From assembly GCA_030847615.1 (NCBI GenBank), contig JAUMIR010000015.1, positions 9,565,501-9,629,500 on the forward strand: DNA of 64,000 bases. Reading direction: 5' to 3'. The notes under the pieces were generated by a model. That model made no database searches, had not been told where the DNA came from, and worked only from the letters and a program-made list of their open reading frames with translations. Of this stretch, positions 1-10,564 are shown piece after piece (positions within the stretch are counted from its first letter, which is position 1; each line of letters begins with the position of its first letter). The DNA is from Gambelia wislizenii (Eukaryota; Chordata; Lepidosauria; Squamata; Crotaphytidae). Position numbers and translations under genes: made by a program.

Positions 1-142
1 AATGAACAATAAACCATTTAAAAAATGAAACAATGCAACAAAAACATTTAAAAAGACAATATGAAAACTGTTTTTCATAATTGTCATCAGGACAACTTCA
101 TCTTCTGGCCACTCTATGAATGAGGGAGACCTAGTAGGGTTT

Positions 143-350
143 GGTGGTTTGAGCAATGGGAGATTACTTTTGAGACTAGGAGCCGAATCCCCACTCTGCA
201 ATGGAAACCCACTGGGTGACCATGGGCAAGTAATTCTCTCTCAGTCTCAGAGCTTCCTCTGAAGAAATCTTGGCAAGAAAACCTTGTGATATGTTTGCCA
301 TAGGGTCATCATAGTTTGGAAACCACTTTAAGACACATAGCAGGAACAAC
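143..350 (+). mobile_element. tRNA-derived SINE with RTE/BovB-like tail
   Basis: A tRNA-like head with a degenerate B box (around 180-190) is followed by the body seen in better form at 26344-26548. It ends in a tail of the type 'gtttggaaaccactttaaggcacataa', related to RTE/BovB-tailed SINEs of squamates (Sauria SINE type). Paralogous copies of this same insertion sit at 11813-12010 and 39246-39452, so it predates the duplication of block X. Confidence 0.6.
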
Positions 351-1422
351 AATGAGTGAGACACCTCCATGGGTTTGTCTAAATGGCCAGAATACTCCAC
401 CTTCCAGCTGAAGTATTCATGCCCCAGAGCTGGCCTATATCTTCCCCATTACCACAATGAAACAGGCAGAAGTCCGTATTCACATGTTGGCTGGTATCGG
501 TGAGTAGGAAGGCTGGTCACATGCAGGGACCTTGCTCATGTCCTGGGAGGACTCATTCTTTCCCTAGTAAATGGAGAACCCATCACAGTGTTTTTCATGG
601 CAAGATTCTACAACAATGCCCATCATCCCTAGCCATGCAAGGAGGAAAGAACATTATGCCACCTTTTCTCCCATCATCCTCATCCTGCCTCTCCCTTTAC
701 CCTGCAGAGAACAAAACTATTGTAGAGAGTACTAGAAACATACAAATTCAGGGGGAAACCAAGGCATCATCTAGACCAACCAACTGCTTCTGGTTTTTAA
801 AATCTGGGCAGAAGGGACTGTACCTGATTAGGAGGATGAATTTCTAAGCAACTCACTAGCCCCTTTTCTTGGGGGCCAGAAGAATTATTGTTTTGGATTA
901 CATGTCCCATAATCCCCATTATGGCCAGCATGCTAGCTTTGAAAAATCTTTGCCAAAATATTGCCATACAACTTCATTTCCTTTTTTGTGGTATACGACT
1001 CCTAGCTTTTGAACAGAATATCTTCTGCTGTGTGACACCAAATTGCTTCTTGAGGTATCCAAAAGAAATAAATACACTTTGTAAAAAAGCAGGAAAGTTG
1101 GCAGCCCTGCCAGTTAAGAAGGGTTTTCCTTAAGATCCCCTTTGAATTATAGCACTCTAGAATCCTATTCCTAGATCAGATTATGCCACTCATTCTCCCA
1201 TCTATCATAACCCAATACCCAAATAACATTCCTAAAATAAACTTGACCATGCATTTGCACTGTGTGGTAATGTGTCACCTAAGTATCACTTTCACTTAGA
1301 GAGTCTAAACACGTTTAACACTTAGAGAGTCTAAACTAAAAACTCACTGTTCCTACAGCAGGAAGAAATTATTAAATTTCCCTTCCATCTCTTCAGAGAG
1401 TAGAGGAATTAGGAATAAATTT

Positions 1423-1425
<3 letters not shown>

Positions 1426-1457
<32 letters not shown>

Positions 1458-2010
1458 TTATATTCCTCCTTTTCCCTACGTTATCAAGGCAGGGCACAAC
1501 ATAATTATAAAAATAAAATATTATAACTATAGAAGCTCAAAGTTAAAAAACAATCCCATATCCTATCCATCCCACCAATCGTAAAAACAGCAAAGAACAA
1601 TAAAATAGAAATTAAACATCAGAATATATGAAAAATTACCAATATAAATTGAATAAAATTGCAGGTAGATGTTTTTGTTTTTTTGATTTGGAAGGCTAAT
1701 CTGGAAAGGCCTGCCAGAAGAGATCAGTCTTAATGGCCTTTTAAAGGCTTCTAAGGAGGTAATATGACAGATCTCAGCCAGCAGGTCATTCCATAGCCTG
1801 GGAGCGGCAAATGAAAAGATCCTCTGGGTCACCGCAGCCAGTCTGGTCTTCTTTGGCTGCAACAGGTTCTTCCCAGAGGACATAAGTCTACGGGGTGGAT
1901 TATATGGAGGAAGGCACTCCTGCAAGCAGCCTGGACCCAGGCCGTGTAGGACCCAGGCCACTACCATGTAGGACCCAGGCCACTATTCTTAACAGAAAAT
2001 CTTGTGGGGA
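1426..2010 (-). mobile_element. L2-type LINE, 3' fragment
   Basis: An ATT-repeat tail in minus orientation (1426-1458) is followed upstream by a frame resembling the C-terminus of L2 ORF2, with motifs HGLGP, SSGKNLLQP and APRLWNDL. These match the C-terminus of the larger L2 at 55370-58587 (HGLGP, SSGRNLLQP, APRLWNAL). It is 5'-truncated and not functional. A paralogous copy lies at 17728-18290. Confidence 0.7.
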
Positions 2011-2209
2011 ATTATAATAGATGAGTGAGAATGTTGCACAATTTTCTACTGGTATTTAAATGTCCCAATGTGTTCTGCAGGAATTATTCTGTTGGCAAAA
2101 AAAAAAGTTTGGTTTCCAGAACCAGAAAATTTGTATTGAATCATAGAATCCAGATATTGCACAAAAATCAGAGAAAGAAATAAAACAATCAAACCAATTT
2201 ACATATAAC

Positions 2210-2640
2210 AGATGATCAACAATAATCAACAATCGATCAGTCACTTTCCATACCCCACCTTAATCTTTGTGGCACATAAATTTAAGGCCCAAACAAGAAA
2301 TTTGGATGTTCTAAAAGACACATTTCATGGTATCAGAAAACAGGGTGGGGGGAGAAGCTTCACAGAGGAAGAATTTCCCTTAAAAAACATCAATAAGGGG
2401 AAAACAGACTTATTCCTGAGATCATTGTAAACAGGGCATTTAAGCAGAAGGTGAATTAAATCTGCTGTTGAAGCAGAGTTACACATACATACTCTATCCT
2501 TCATGGGACATTCTCATATCTACCCATGCAAATTGCCAATGGGAGGACATTCGTTCTACCATGCAGAAGGGCTAACTTTAAGTGTTGGAAGATCAACCAA
2601 ATGGTGAGGAAGTGGCAAATTCAGTGGAATAAAGAAAACA
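2210..2640 (-). mobile_element. Unclassified non-LTR element, C-terminal fragment
   Basis: On the minus strand a broken frame resembles the C-terminal zinc-finger region of some non-LTR polymerases, with Cys residues followed by HLLLKCP and YNDLR. A related but separate fragment lies at 20640-22010. The clade cannot be assigned by eye. The same fragment recurs at 18440-18775 as part of block X. Confidence 0.4.
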
Positions 2641-2782
2641 AAAAAGTATTAGATTGGCAGGACTTAATCTAAGCTGAGGTTAGGTTTCATGTTTTGTATG
2701 TGTGTGCATTTGCATAAAGGAAAAGAAGAAGACAGGTTTCCTGCAGAGGAAAAACTTTTCCTTGTGCAGGAAACAGATTTTT

Positions 2783-2867
2783 GAGGAGGAGGAGGAGGAG
2801 GAGGAGGAGAAGGGAGGGCAAAACAAAAACAAAATAAACCTGGCTTTTCTGCAAAAAGAAAGAATGA

Positions 2868-2934
<67 letters not shown>

Positions 2935-2941
2935 ACAAAAC
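2783..2941. repeat. Compound microsatellite: (GGA)n, (AAAG)n, (AAAAC)n
   Basis: (GGA)n at 2783-2809, (AAAG)n at about 2855-2907 and (AAAAC)n at 2908-2941. The paralogous position near 18935-19045 carries shorter versions of the first two, so the tract has changed length since duplication. Open frames across it are low-complexity artefacts. Confidence 0.9.
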
Positions 2942-4372
2942 AGCTGAGAGAACCTATTTATAGCAAGCCTCTGGAATGCAGTAATTGTGAGAGCAATCCT
3001 GAGAACCCTGAAAGATATACCATAAGCTGCAAGGTGAAAAAGGGTCCTGATGATCCACCCCCCTCCTTGAGCCAGCCCAAGATGTCTGAATAGTTCACTC
3101 ACCAGAACAAAGCCTGTTTGTTACCCTGTTCTGAAAAAAAGAAGTACTGCCCAGCCCAGGAGAGTGGTGCCCAGCCCAGAAGAAGAGTTGCCACCACCTG
3201 ATGTTTGTCCCCCAAGGCAACTACCCTCTGCATCCCTGATGTCACAAGCCAGTATCCCCTACCACCCCTGGGGAACCAGAGACGTCAGTATATCTGTCCT
3301 TGGAGAAGGTTGCAGATAAAGAAGTAAACCACCCTGGTCCTGAACTTAAAGCCAAGCCTTAAAGACACCTGATAGAGAAAACTTTCTATGTCAATAAGTT
3401 GTCCTCCTGTGTACAGAAGTGTCCTGAATCTGTGTTACCTATGCCTGATCTAACTCCAGAAAGAGACTGACTCCCACATCAGATCAACACAGATAATAAA
3501 ACAGCTTTTACTGCAAAAGCCACTGCCAGATTAAATTGTGCTCTGGGCTTAAAACTGGAAATACCATTGTGTTTGGAGACTTCAAAATAGCAAAGAATAA
3601 AATGTGTCAACCAAATTATCAAGCTGCATTTGTGAAAGGTGTGCCATGAGATCTGTGCCAAATGAACTATAATGCTGCCTGTTGTACTGTTATACATAAA
3701 TATACCCCTGAACCAGATGGCCTAATGTCCTATAAGCTGATATACAGAAGACTGTCACCCCTCCCTGTGATTGGGAAAATTCTGGAACTAAGGGGGGAGA
3801 TTTCCCTCAAACGACAGCTCAGAGAGTTAAAAGATTCAGTCCTGGAAGTTGGCCAGTAGACCAAACAAGTAGACCCTTTGAACTTACTACACCTATCCAT
3901 GCTTTCTACCCTGGTGATGCAGTTTGGACAAAGAGTCATAAAGAAGATGCATCAAGAAAGACATGAAAAACACCTTTCATAGCCTTGTTAACCATCTGTA
4001 CTGCTTTAAAGTGTGAAGAAAGTCCTGTCTAGATCCATTTGCTATAGAGGCCATCCCAGTACCTAGCATCCTGGTCAGTTGCCTGCCAGCATAGCCTTTA
4101 AATGACCCTGAGGCAAAGATTCCCCCAGTAATCATCCATAGAAGCCTCCTCAAGTACTGGTGCTTGAGAGATCCAAGACACTGGACACGGCGGGAGAAGC
4201 CTTCTCGGGACCGGCAACTGAGTGAGCGAAGCTCTGGAGGGTGCTGCAACCTCTCCCAACCTGGAAAGAGGAGTTGGTCACTGCCTGAAGATGAGAAAAT
4301 CTGTCCTGAGTTGGCTTGTCTGCCTTGTCTTACAACATAACATTTGTTTATAATGATTTTACTGGGTATAAT

Positions 4373-4642
4373 TATTTTTTATATTTATTTATTTATAACC
4401 CGCTCTTCAGCCACAAGGCTATCAGATCGGCTTACAAATTGTTTTAAGCAATAGCTATTTACACATCTACACTGCATTAAACAGTTTCCAATGTGTGTTA
4501 GCTAATTGCCCCCACCATTTTGGTACTCAATTTACCGACCTACGAAAGGATGGAAGGCTGAGTGAACCTTGGAGCCCGCTGGAATCGAACATGCAATGTG
4601 GTGACTTGCAGTACTGGCATTTAACCACTGCGCCACCAGTGT
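4373..4642 (-). mobile_element. tRNA-derived SINE with L2-like tail
   Basis: On the minus strand the head reads GGTGGCGCAGTGGTTAAATG (A-box region) and GTTCGATTCC (B box). The 3' end reads GTAAGCC...ATAAATAAAT and resembles L2 tails, suggesting L2-driven mobilisation. The flanks carry TATAAT at 4367-4372 and 4643-4648. The paralogous ERV copy at about 32380 lacks it, giving an empty site. A related copy is at 60030-60240. Confidence 0.75.
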
Positions 4643-4986
4643 TATAATGTTGCTTTTGTTCCCTCCCCCCACTATAAAACCAAACTCACTAGTGACCCCT
4701 GTAAAAATTGCATTAAAACAGTTAAAGACAGGGAACAAAATTGGCAAAACCCTAGTTTATCAAAGTAACTATGCTTGTCTGGGGTCCAAAATGACCTACA
4801 CATTCAAAACATTACTTATTTGGCCTGCCTGGAGACAGAAACAACGGTCTGTTACAATTCTAAAAAAACCCCTGTCCAGAGACATTTTCAGGTACATCAC
4901 ATACACTCTGGAGGGATCCTGATGTCATGAGTTCCAATGAACTCACCCAACCAGAAGACAACCCTCACCCTAGAATCCTGTTATGA

Positions 4987-5025
4987 GCCCGGCTAGCTCA
5001 GTTGGTAGAACATGAGGCTCTCACC
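4987..5025 (+). other. 5' half of a tRNA-Lys-like sequence
   Basis: The 39 bases from GCCCGGCTAGCTCAGT onward match the acceptor 5' strand, D arm and anticodon 5' side of vertebrate tRNA-Lys with a few mismatches, then similarity ends. There is no 3' half, T arm or terminator, so it is not a tRNA gene. It lies at the start of the segment present only in ERV copy 1. It may be a relic of a tRNA-derived insertion. Confidence 0.45.
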
Positions 5026-6383
5026 ACTGTCCTGAATAATATTGTGTGCTGTGAGCTACTTGAGACTCTCAGTCCTATGATCCTGGTTGGTCCAGTAAAT
5101 CAGCTATTGGTAAGACTGCCACCCTGACCAAAGTTCCTGTTTCCTCTACATGTACAGCAAAACATGACATGAGCCTTAATTTGGTATTGGTATCAATGGC
5201 AGGGACAGTGATTCCCTAGGGTTGTTCTGCCTTCAAATTGTTAGATACACTGAAAAAAGCCACACACTCCAACACGCTGTCTTTTCTGAATCATGGACAA
5301 AAATGTCAACACCCTTTCATGTTCCTGAGATTACAAGAAATCTGTCAAATTTGCTGAAAAGGTAGCTGAAGCTCTGCATGTTAATAACTGTTATATCTGT
5401 GTGACACCTAAATTAGAGACCAATGGCTCTGGGAGGTGACTGAATTAAATGTCAGTAAATTTTATAAGAACAAAACAGATGTTGTTTCACCCCATAGTCA
5501 GTAGATGCTCAAAACCACCATTGTCAACAGAAGGTGTGACCAGAAAATTAACCTGTCTGTCCCAGAAATAGGACAGGTCCCTTTTGATATCATGACTCAG
5601 ACAGATCCCAGGTTTGCTCAGTCAAGCTGGCCTAACTAATCCTGTAATCCTGTAACCTATGGCCAGATGCTGTTGTTCAACCTGAGTACCAGTCATGATA
5701 TATACTTGAATCTGATGGGCTGTACTGAATTTGTGGTCAGTATGCTCAATCTGAATTCCTGAATCCTGACAAAGGGACCTGTACCTTAAATAGAAATCCA
5801 ACTGTCCTTTTCCTGATTCCCTTGACAGACAGTGAGTGTTTGAGACACCTAGTCCACAACTGAAAGAATAGAGCATCCATTAAAATTGGGGACTGAAAAG
5901 AATCACTAACAAAATAGTTAAACCGACACATATAAAGGTCTGAACTTTTGTTTACATCTGATGGCACTAAAAAAAATGGATAGTGAGACTCCATCCTCCC
6001 TTCGGGAAAAATGAATGATAGGGTCTGTCTGTATTGATTTCCTAAACGTTTGTTATATTGAGTCTGTAGAGAAAAAGACCTAGTCTGCTAAAATATGTCT
6101 GTGTCAGAGAAAGCTGAGAAATATAACTATACTTGCTCCAGCTTGGCCAGAAGCCCCGAAACAGACATAGTATGCTGTGTTTGGAAGAATAATATGGTTT
6201 GTCTTGCTTATTAGAATCAGAAACAATGGGTCATTCAGCCTAGGCAAATGTTATCTTCTTCTGGGCACACTGCACAGTTCAGCTGCCTTAAGGTATCAAA
6301 AATAGAAGCTTGACACAGAGAGCTGAGAAATTATTTCTGTTTCAAAAAAGGTCTGTTTGGTGACTACTGTAATACATATGTGC

Positions 6384-6566
6384 AGTGCCTTAGAGTTTTA
6401 TGGTTGTTTCTCTGTAATAAAAAGATATGTGTTCCTTTTTTCAGGGAACACAGCATGGTGGTTTTTGCCCGGTGATACTCTCTGCTAGCAGAGAATAAAA
6501 GTCATCTGAATACAATTTAACCTTGGCTTTGAGATTTCCTTATGATTACCCAGATAGACCTTAACA
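6384..6566 (+). mobile_element. Probable ERV LTR tail, copy 1
   Basis: This segment ends the ERV and matches 32722-32911 closely. It contains a poly(A) signal AATAAA at 6494-6499 followed by a TTGGCTTTGAG-type downstream region, as in an R-U5 junction. The left LTR boundary is not visible. After about 6566 the sequence becomes block D. Confidence 0.45.
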
Positions 6567-7118
6567 TATCCAGGCAACTTCAGGAGATATTATGGTATTA
6601 AAGGAAGAAACCAAAACTTCAACAGAAGAACTGTTCCTTTTGCACATCTTTGTTTGACTTAAAGGGCTGTCCTCATTTACTTTTGCTTGTGAGAGGCAAA
6701 GAAATGATTCATGCAAATATTTTGATGACCCTTCATGCACCCTGTCTGCCTTTGCCAAAGGTTGTGCGTAGACAGCGCTGATGAAAGTGTTCAAAGTTTT
6801 ATTATCTGACAGGTATAATGTTAGAGGTCATTCAAGCATCTGAAACAGAAAGGAGGGAATCCCATCCATGAGAAAGATATTTCAGTCCTACAACAAACAT
6901 TTGTCCTTTTTATATGATAAAGATGAAAGGCAGGAGTATATGAATGGAGTTAACAGAAGGAACAGGAAGAAATCTTCAGCTGCTTAACATGGCAAGATGA
7001 AGAATAAAGGAAGAAAACAGTGGGGATCTAAATTGTTGTTGCATTTGATGGTGCAACAGCTTGATCCACAGGTTTACACCATCCAGAATGCTGCATTCAA
7101 ACTTTCTCTTGGATTTCT
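6567..7118 (-). other. Block D remnant and 3' UTR of minus gene 1
   Basis: The minus gene's 3' UTR runs down to a poly(A) signal on the minus strand (TTTATT on plus, 6798-6803). Beyond it, 6567-6764 matches the start of block D. Relative to copy 2 about 1.3 kb of block D is missing here, joined near 6764. No coding sequence is seen. Confidence 0.6.
6798..6803 (-). terminator. Poly(A) signal of minus gene 1
   Basis: AATAAA on the minus strand. The same signal occurs at the matching place in the other copies (34461-34466, 48863-48868, 63553-63558). Confidence 0.6.
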
Positions 7119-7343
7119 TCAGCAGCTGTGTTGTTCAGGATAACAGCAGTTGGAACCACAGCAGGAGGAGCCACAACAAGTAGCATCACAGCAAGGGGAG
7201 CAGCTACAGCAGGACTGGCCACAGCTACAGGGGGAGCAGCAACACTCCTTGGAACAGCAGCAGGGGGAGCAGCAACATTCTTTGGAACAGCAAAGATAGT
7301 GGATACAGCAGGGGAAGCAGCAAGAGTTGGGACAGCAGGACAT
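7119..7343 (-). CDS. Small cysteine-rich EDC-like protein, pair 1 minus gene
   Basis: A 74-residue protein beginning MSCCPNSCC, with 31 Cys (about 42%). CC doublets are spaced by Ser, Pro, Gly and Asn. Residues 19-38 hold [13 protein letters not shown] repeats, and the C-terminal half follows a [10 protein letters not shown] pattern. No signal peptide or membrane segment is visible. The start is the first ATG after a clear splice acceptor (TTTCTTTCAG, exon 2 beginning at 7369). An upstream in-frame ATG lies inside the intron and is rejected. The intron runs 7370-8238 to a GTAAG donor. One coding exon behind a short non-coding exon is the usual layout of sauropsid EDC genes, so a cornified-envelope structural role is the likely guess. 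KRTAP-like composition is the main alternative, but KRTAP genes are intronless. Confidence 0.8.
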   Translation of the reverse strand: MSCCPNSCCFPCCIHYLCCSKECCCSPCCCSKECCCSPCSCGQSCCSCSPCCDATCCGSSCCGSNCCYPEQHSC

Positions 7344-8238
7344 ATTGTCAATAGAGAGGGAAAATTGAGCTGAAAGAAATCGAAAGAGAATCTGTGAACC
7401 AACCACAAAGGCCCCAAAATGTATCAGATATTCTGCCCCTTCTCTGCATTAGGGAACCCATCTTAGATAATAGCTTCACAATATGGCTCCCGAATCAAAG
7501 ATAGTACTAGTGCTGTTAACTGTTACAGTCAATGTTTATCTATATCTCAAGGGCTAACTGCACTCCATTGCCCTCACTGCATGGCATCATTGTTTTTTTG
7601 TTCCGGTCACATGGGAGACTGAGGTGAAACCATGTCTTTTTGCTAACCAGAAAAACCCTTTAAAAAAAGGGCATGGTTATACCTATGTCCTGCACAGGAC
7701 CGGAACAAAAGAGCACTGGAAGAATGGTGATGTCATGCGGTAATGATGTCAACTATCCTCCTACCTTGCTGCACTTCCTCAGAGTGCGGTAAGGCCCTCA
7801 GTCGTCAAACATATAGACTCTTCTTCTTCTTGCAAACACCAACGTAACAGCCTCTAGACCTAAATTGAGACTTCGATTTTGCCACTGCAGAACACTCAGA
7901 TTGTTTCATGTATTATCTTAGAAGAAAATCAGCTTTGTCATCATTAATACATTATATGAGTCTCAAATGATGTTTTGAGAAACAAGAACTGTGTCTACAA
8001 TATTTCAGTTTCCCAACAAAGCTCAGTACATAAAATGGGAAGAAAGGAAGGGAAATAAATACATAAAAGTAAATTAAGAAAAGAAAAGAAAGACACTATT
8101 ATCTCAAAAGTATCTGACTCCACTAATCCACTAAATGCTCTCAGAATTTGGATTCTTGAAGTCTCCCAGTTGAAACAATCACAATCCTCTCCCTTTCTTC
8201 AAGTGCTAAGTGTTAAGAAACACTGAGACACATCTTAC

Positions 8239-8290
8239 CTTATTCAGTCAAGTAGGAGGACTTGATGTGGATGTTGGATCCACTAATTGA
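8239..8290 (-). other. Non-coding exon 1 of pair 1 minus gene
   Basis: The exon ends with CTGAATAAG followed by the donor GTAAGATGTG (minus strand). The 5' end is estimated at about 30 bases below the TATA box, so it is approximate. The donor and TATA box are conserved at 35911 and 53325. Confidence 0.65.
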
Positions 8291-8317
8291 GTGAAGACAC
8301 CTAGGGTGGTGGACCTC

Positions 8318-8325
8318 CTTATATA
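8318..8325 (-). promoter_or_regulatory. TATA box of pair 1 minus gene
   Basis: TATATAAG on the minus strand, about 30 bases above the inferred exon 1 start. It is identical in pairs 2 (35990-35997) and 3 (53404-53411), and the 100 bases above it are well conserved across the three copies. Confidence 0.7.
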
Positions 8326-9654
8326 GTTCTGTCCATCCTTCCATGAGCAATGAGGGACCTTCTAAGCATGGGGAAGTCTCCATTGAAGCCCAACGTGGGC
8401 TGCTTCTATACCATTCCCCACTGTGTGTTCACATCCTCTGTCTTTTCCAAGTGTATGATTATAGCTGTTTTCTGGTAGACACATTGTAATTCTCTCCCCT
8501 AACAAAAGGAGCAATTAAAGGTTTATTTCAATAATAATAATGTTACAGTGAGTAGGTACCATGTGTCTCTCACATTAAGGATACTTTGAATTATTTCTTG
8601 TACATTTTTAAACTTTTAAAATATCTGTGTTAATAAAAATATTAAGTAAACAATGTTGAATATCAAGATAGTAAATTTTGATATAAAACATGCACATTGG
8701 ATGGATTAATCCCTGTTTTTGTTTCTCCCACATTCAGTCTCTGCCTTTTAAATTTTGAAATTGGTTCCCCGCTTAGACAAAAGAAATATTCAAATTCTAA
8801 TATTTTTTTGAAAACTGGAAAAAAAAACCTATTTCCCATCTCTAGTGACAGTTGAATTTTTAACCAAAATTTGAGAGACAGAAATATGATTGTGCTTAAA
8901 CAACTTCATCAACACCACTGTCACCATTAGCATGAGCATCAGTCCCATTCATTATCATCATCAGATAGAGACAGACATGTCCGCTCCTAAATAAAATATA
9001 TTTTTCTTTCAGGAGATGAATCTGTATGGGTGTCATGAGGATTCCGTATAGAATGGCAATGCCTAAAAATGCCAACCCTATGAATTTCAGGGGAAACATG
9101 AGAAGGGAGATTAAAAGATGGTAATGTTGATGAGTGGCATGTCAAATACCCTCGGGAGAAGAGATTCAGACCCTTGCTCATTATTCCTGTTTTGCCTGCT
9201 TCCTTAATTCCTCATCAACAAGGAAAACACTTTGTGCCACCACTGACTGATTTCCTAGTGATGCCTTACTCAGCCAGTGTGACTGGACTCTGTACCATCT
9301 TTCTTTTTCAATGTGCATAATTAGCAGTAATGCCTGGCATATTCTGTTTGGACAGAGGAAAGTTTTAATAAATCTGCATGTCTCTGGGATGAATAGACTA
9401 ATTGTGAGACCACCTTTTTGATTCATCCTCAGGGTGGTCATCAGTAGCTCTGGGAGAACAACTCAGTTGCTTCTCCAATAGCCTAAATACCCATCCTCTT
9501 CCAGTAATTCCTTGAGTGCTACTTAGAATCCTTAGGAAATGACAGTCTTGTTGGATGAAACAAAGTTTAATAACAGGCTACTTAGGATTTTCAACCCCAT
9601 TTATCATGAACACAAGAAGAGTCAAGAAGGATCATTGACTGGATGATTTTGCCG
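8326..9654. other. Divergent intergenic spacer, pair 1
   Basis: About 1.4 kb between the back-to-back TATA boxes. Most of it aligns with pair 2 and, less closely, with pair 3. Pair 2 lacks about 200 bases corresponding to roughly 8905-9102. A small hydrophobic minus-strand frame (8896-9099) lies in that segment. No other gene is visible. Confidence 0.55.
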
Positions 9655-9747
9655 GTGGTGGAAATGAACTCTGATGGTAGAGGAAGTTGCCCATACTTTG
9701 GTGCTGCCTCACTTCCTTAGGAAGGTTGCAAGGAGGGGTATATAAAG
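9655..9747 (+). promoter_or_regulatory. Proximal promoter and TATA box of pair 1 plus gene
   Basis: TATATAAAG at 9739-9747 is preceded by a block (GGTGGTGGAAATG...GGTGCTGCCTCACTTCCTT) that is almost identical in pair 2 and recognisable in pair 3 at 54830-54923. Conservation in the diverged third copy suggests a functional core promoter. Confidence 0.7.
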
Positions 9748-9769
9748 ACTCCCGCCCCTCAGTACATCA

Positions 9770-9814
9770 TTCACTTCACTCCATTGTCTTCACTATCTAC
9801 CACTGCCAAAAAAG
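9770..9814 (+). other. Non-coding exon 1 of pair 1 plus gene
   Basis: Exon 1 ends in AAAAAAG followed by the donor GTAAGA at 9815. The 5' end is inferred from the TATA box. The intron runs 9815-10543 (729 bases) to a CTGTTACAG acceptor, 21 bases before the start codon. Confidence 0.7.
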
Positions 9815-10564
9815 GTAAGAAAAATTCCAATGACTTTTATGAACCATCGGTGGGGAGCAATAAGAGTTGATCAAATGTGTATTCTTCCTTAAAATTAGAT
9901 GACCTCTCCCAATCTGTCTTCCCTTCTTTCTATCTGCAAAATTACAACTGGAACACAAAAGAAAATGCTGCACTGTAGACGAGGACTGAGGATCATGTGC
10001 CCCTCCAGCCAAAGTTGTAGTGCAGCTCTGAAGTTTCCTAGTGAGAATAGTCAAGGGAGAAAAATGCTGTAACAGAGTTTCGTTTTATTGTTCATGCCAG
10101 CACCTCAGTCTTTTTCATACTCCATTCCATTCCATCCCCTCTCTGCTCCACAACCCATGCTGAGATGTTTGCAATGAGATTTACTCCTCAGGGTAGTAGA
10201 GATGGAATACTGCAACTTAATATAACTTGCTTTCATTCCCCAAGTGACATTTTCTCACATACTTTCTTTGAATATCTTTGGAGACAGAAGTTTTGCTATT
10301 TTACAGATCTCCTCAGCATGTTATCATGGAGCTGTTCACATATTCCACAGGAAACTGACTATCAGTTAGATATTCATTCAGATATTAATTCACTCATTCT
10401 TAAAATGGTCTCCTTTTAAAATGGTCTCCTTTTACAATGCAGGCTCTCAAGAACACTGTATCCTGGTTGATAAACTTTGACATTCAGTTCTACCACTTAC
10501 TACTGTTGCAAATACTAAGTGATTTCCCTCTGTCCTGTTACAGCTTTTAATTCACTCCACAAAG

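Larger units (their letters stand above)
1..2945. repeat. Duplicated block X, leftmost copy
   Basis: This stretch matches 11640-12010 plus 16427-19035, and its first part matches 39065-39633. In those places the block lies directly downstream of a plus-strand cysteine-rich gene. Its presence at position 1 implies that another plus-strand gene lies just left of the window. It contains a SINE, an L2 fragment, an unclassified LINE fragment and a microsatellite cluster, listed separately. I see no host coding sequence between 350 and 1425. Confidence 0.7.
2945..6566 (+). mobile_element. Degraded gammaretrovirus-like ERV, copy 1
   Basis: A heavily mutated class I endogenous retrovirus remnant in sense orientation. 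From 3355 it matches the second copy (31369 onward). The region around 3780-4060 reads, with stops, as the C-terminus of a gammaretroviral integrase, including a PGDAVW-type motif and an LLT-x4-AL segment. Upstream gag, protease, RT and RNase H are largely absent and 2945-3354 has no clear counterpart in copy 2. Relative to copy 2 it has an extra segment at 4980-6383 (position expected for env) and a SINE at 4373-4642. No frame is intact. Confidence 0.6.

Noticed and set aside
2664..3102. Phe/Ser- or Glu/Lys-rich frames over the microsatellite cluster
   Set aside because: Translations of GGA, AAAG and AAAAC repeats; no conservation at the paralogous site.
4987..5025. Functional tRNA-Lys gene
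   Set aside because: Only the 5' half is present; no T arm, acceptor 3' strand or terminator.
7344..7406. N-terminal extension of the small cysteine-rich proteins
   Set aside because: The in-frame ATG at 7406 lies upstream of a clear splice acceptor (7370-7372), so those codons are intronic. The same applies at 35059 and 58836.
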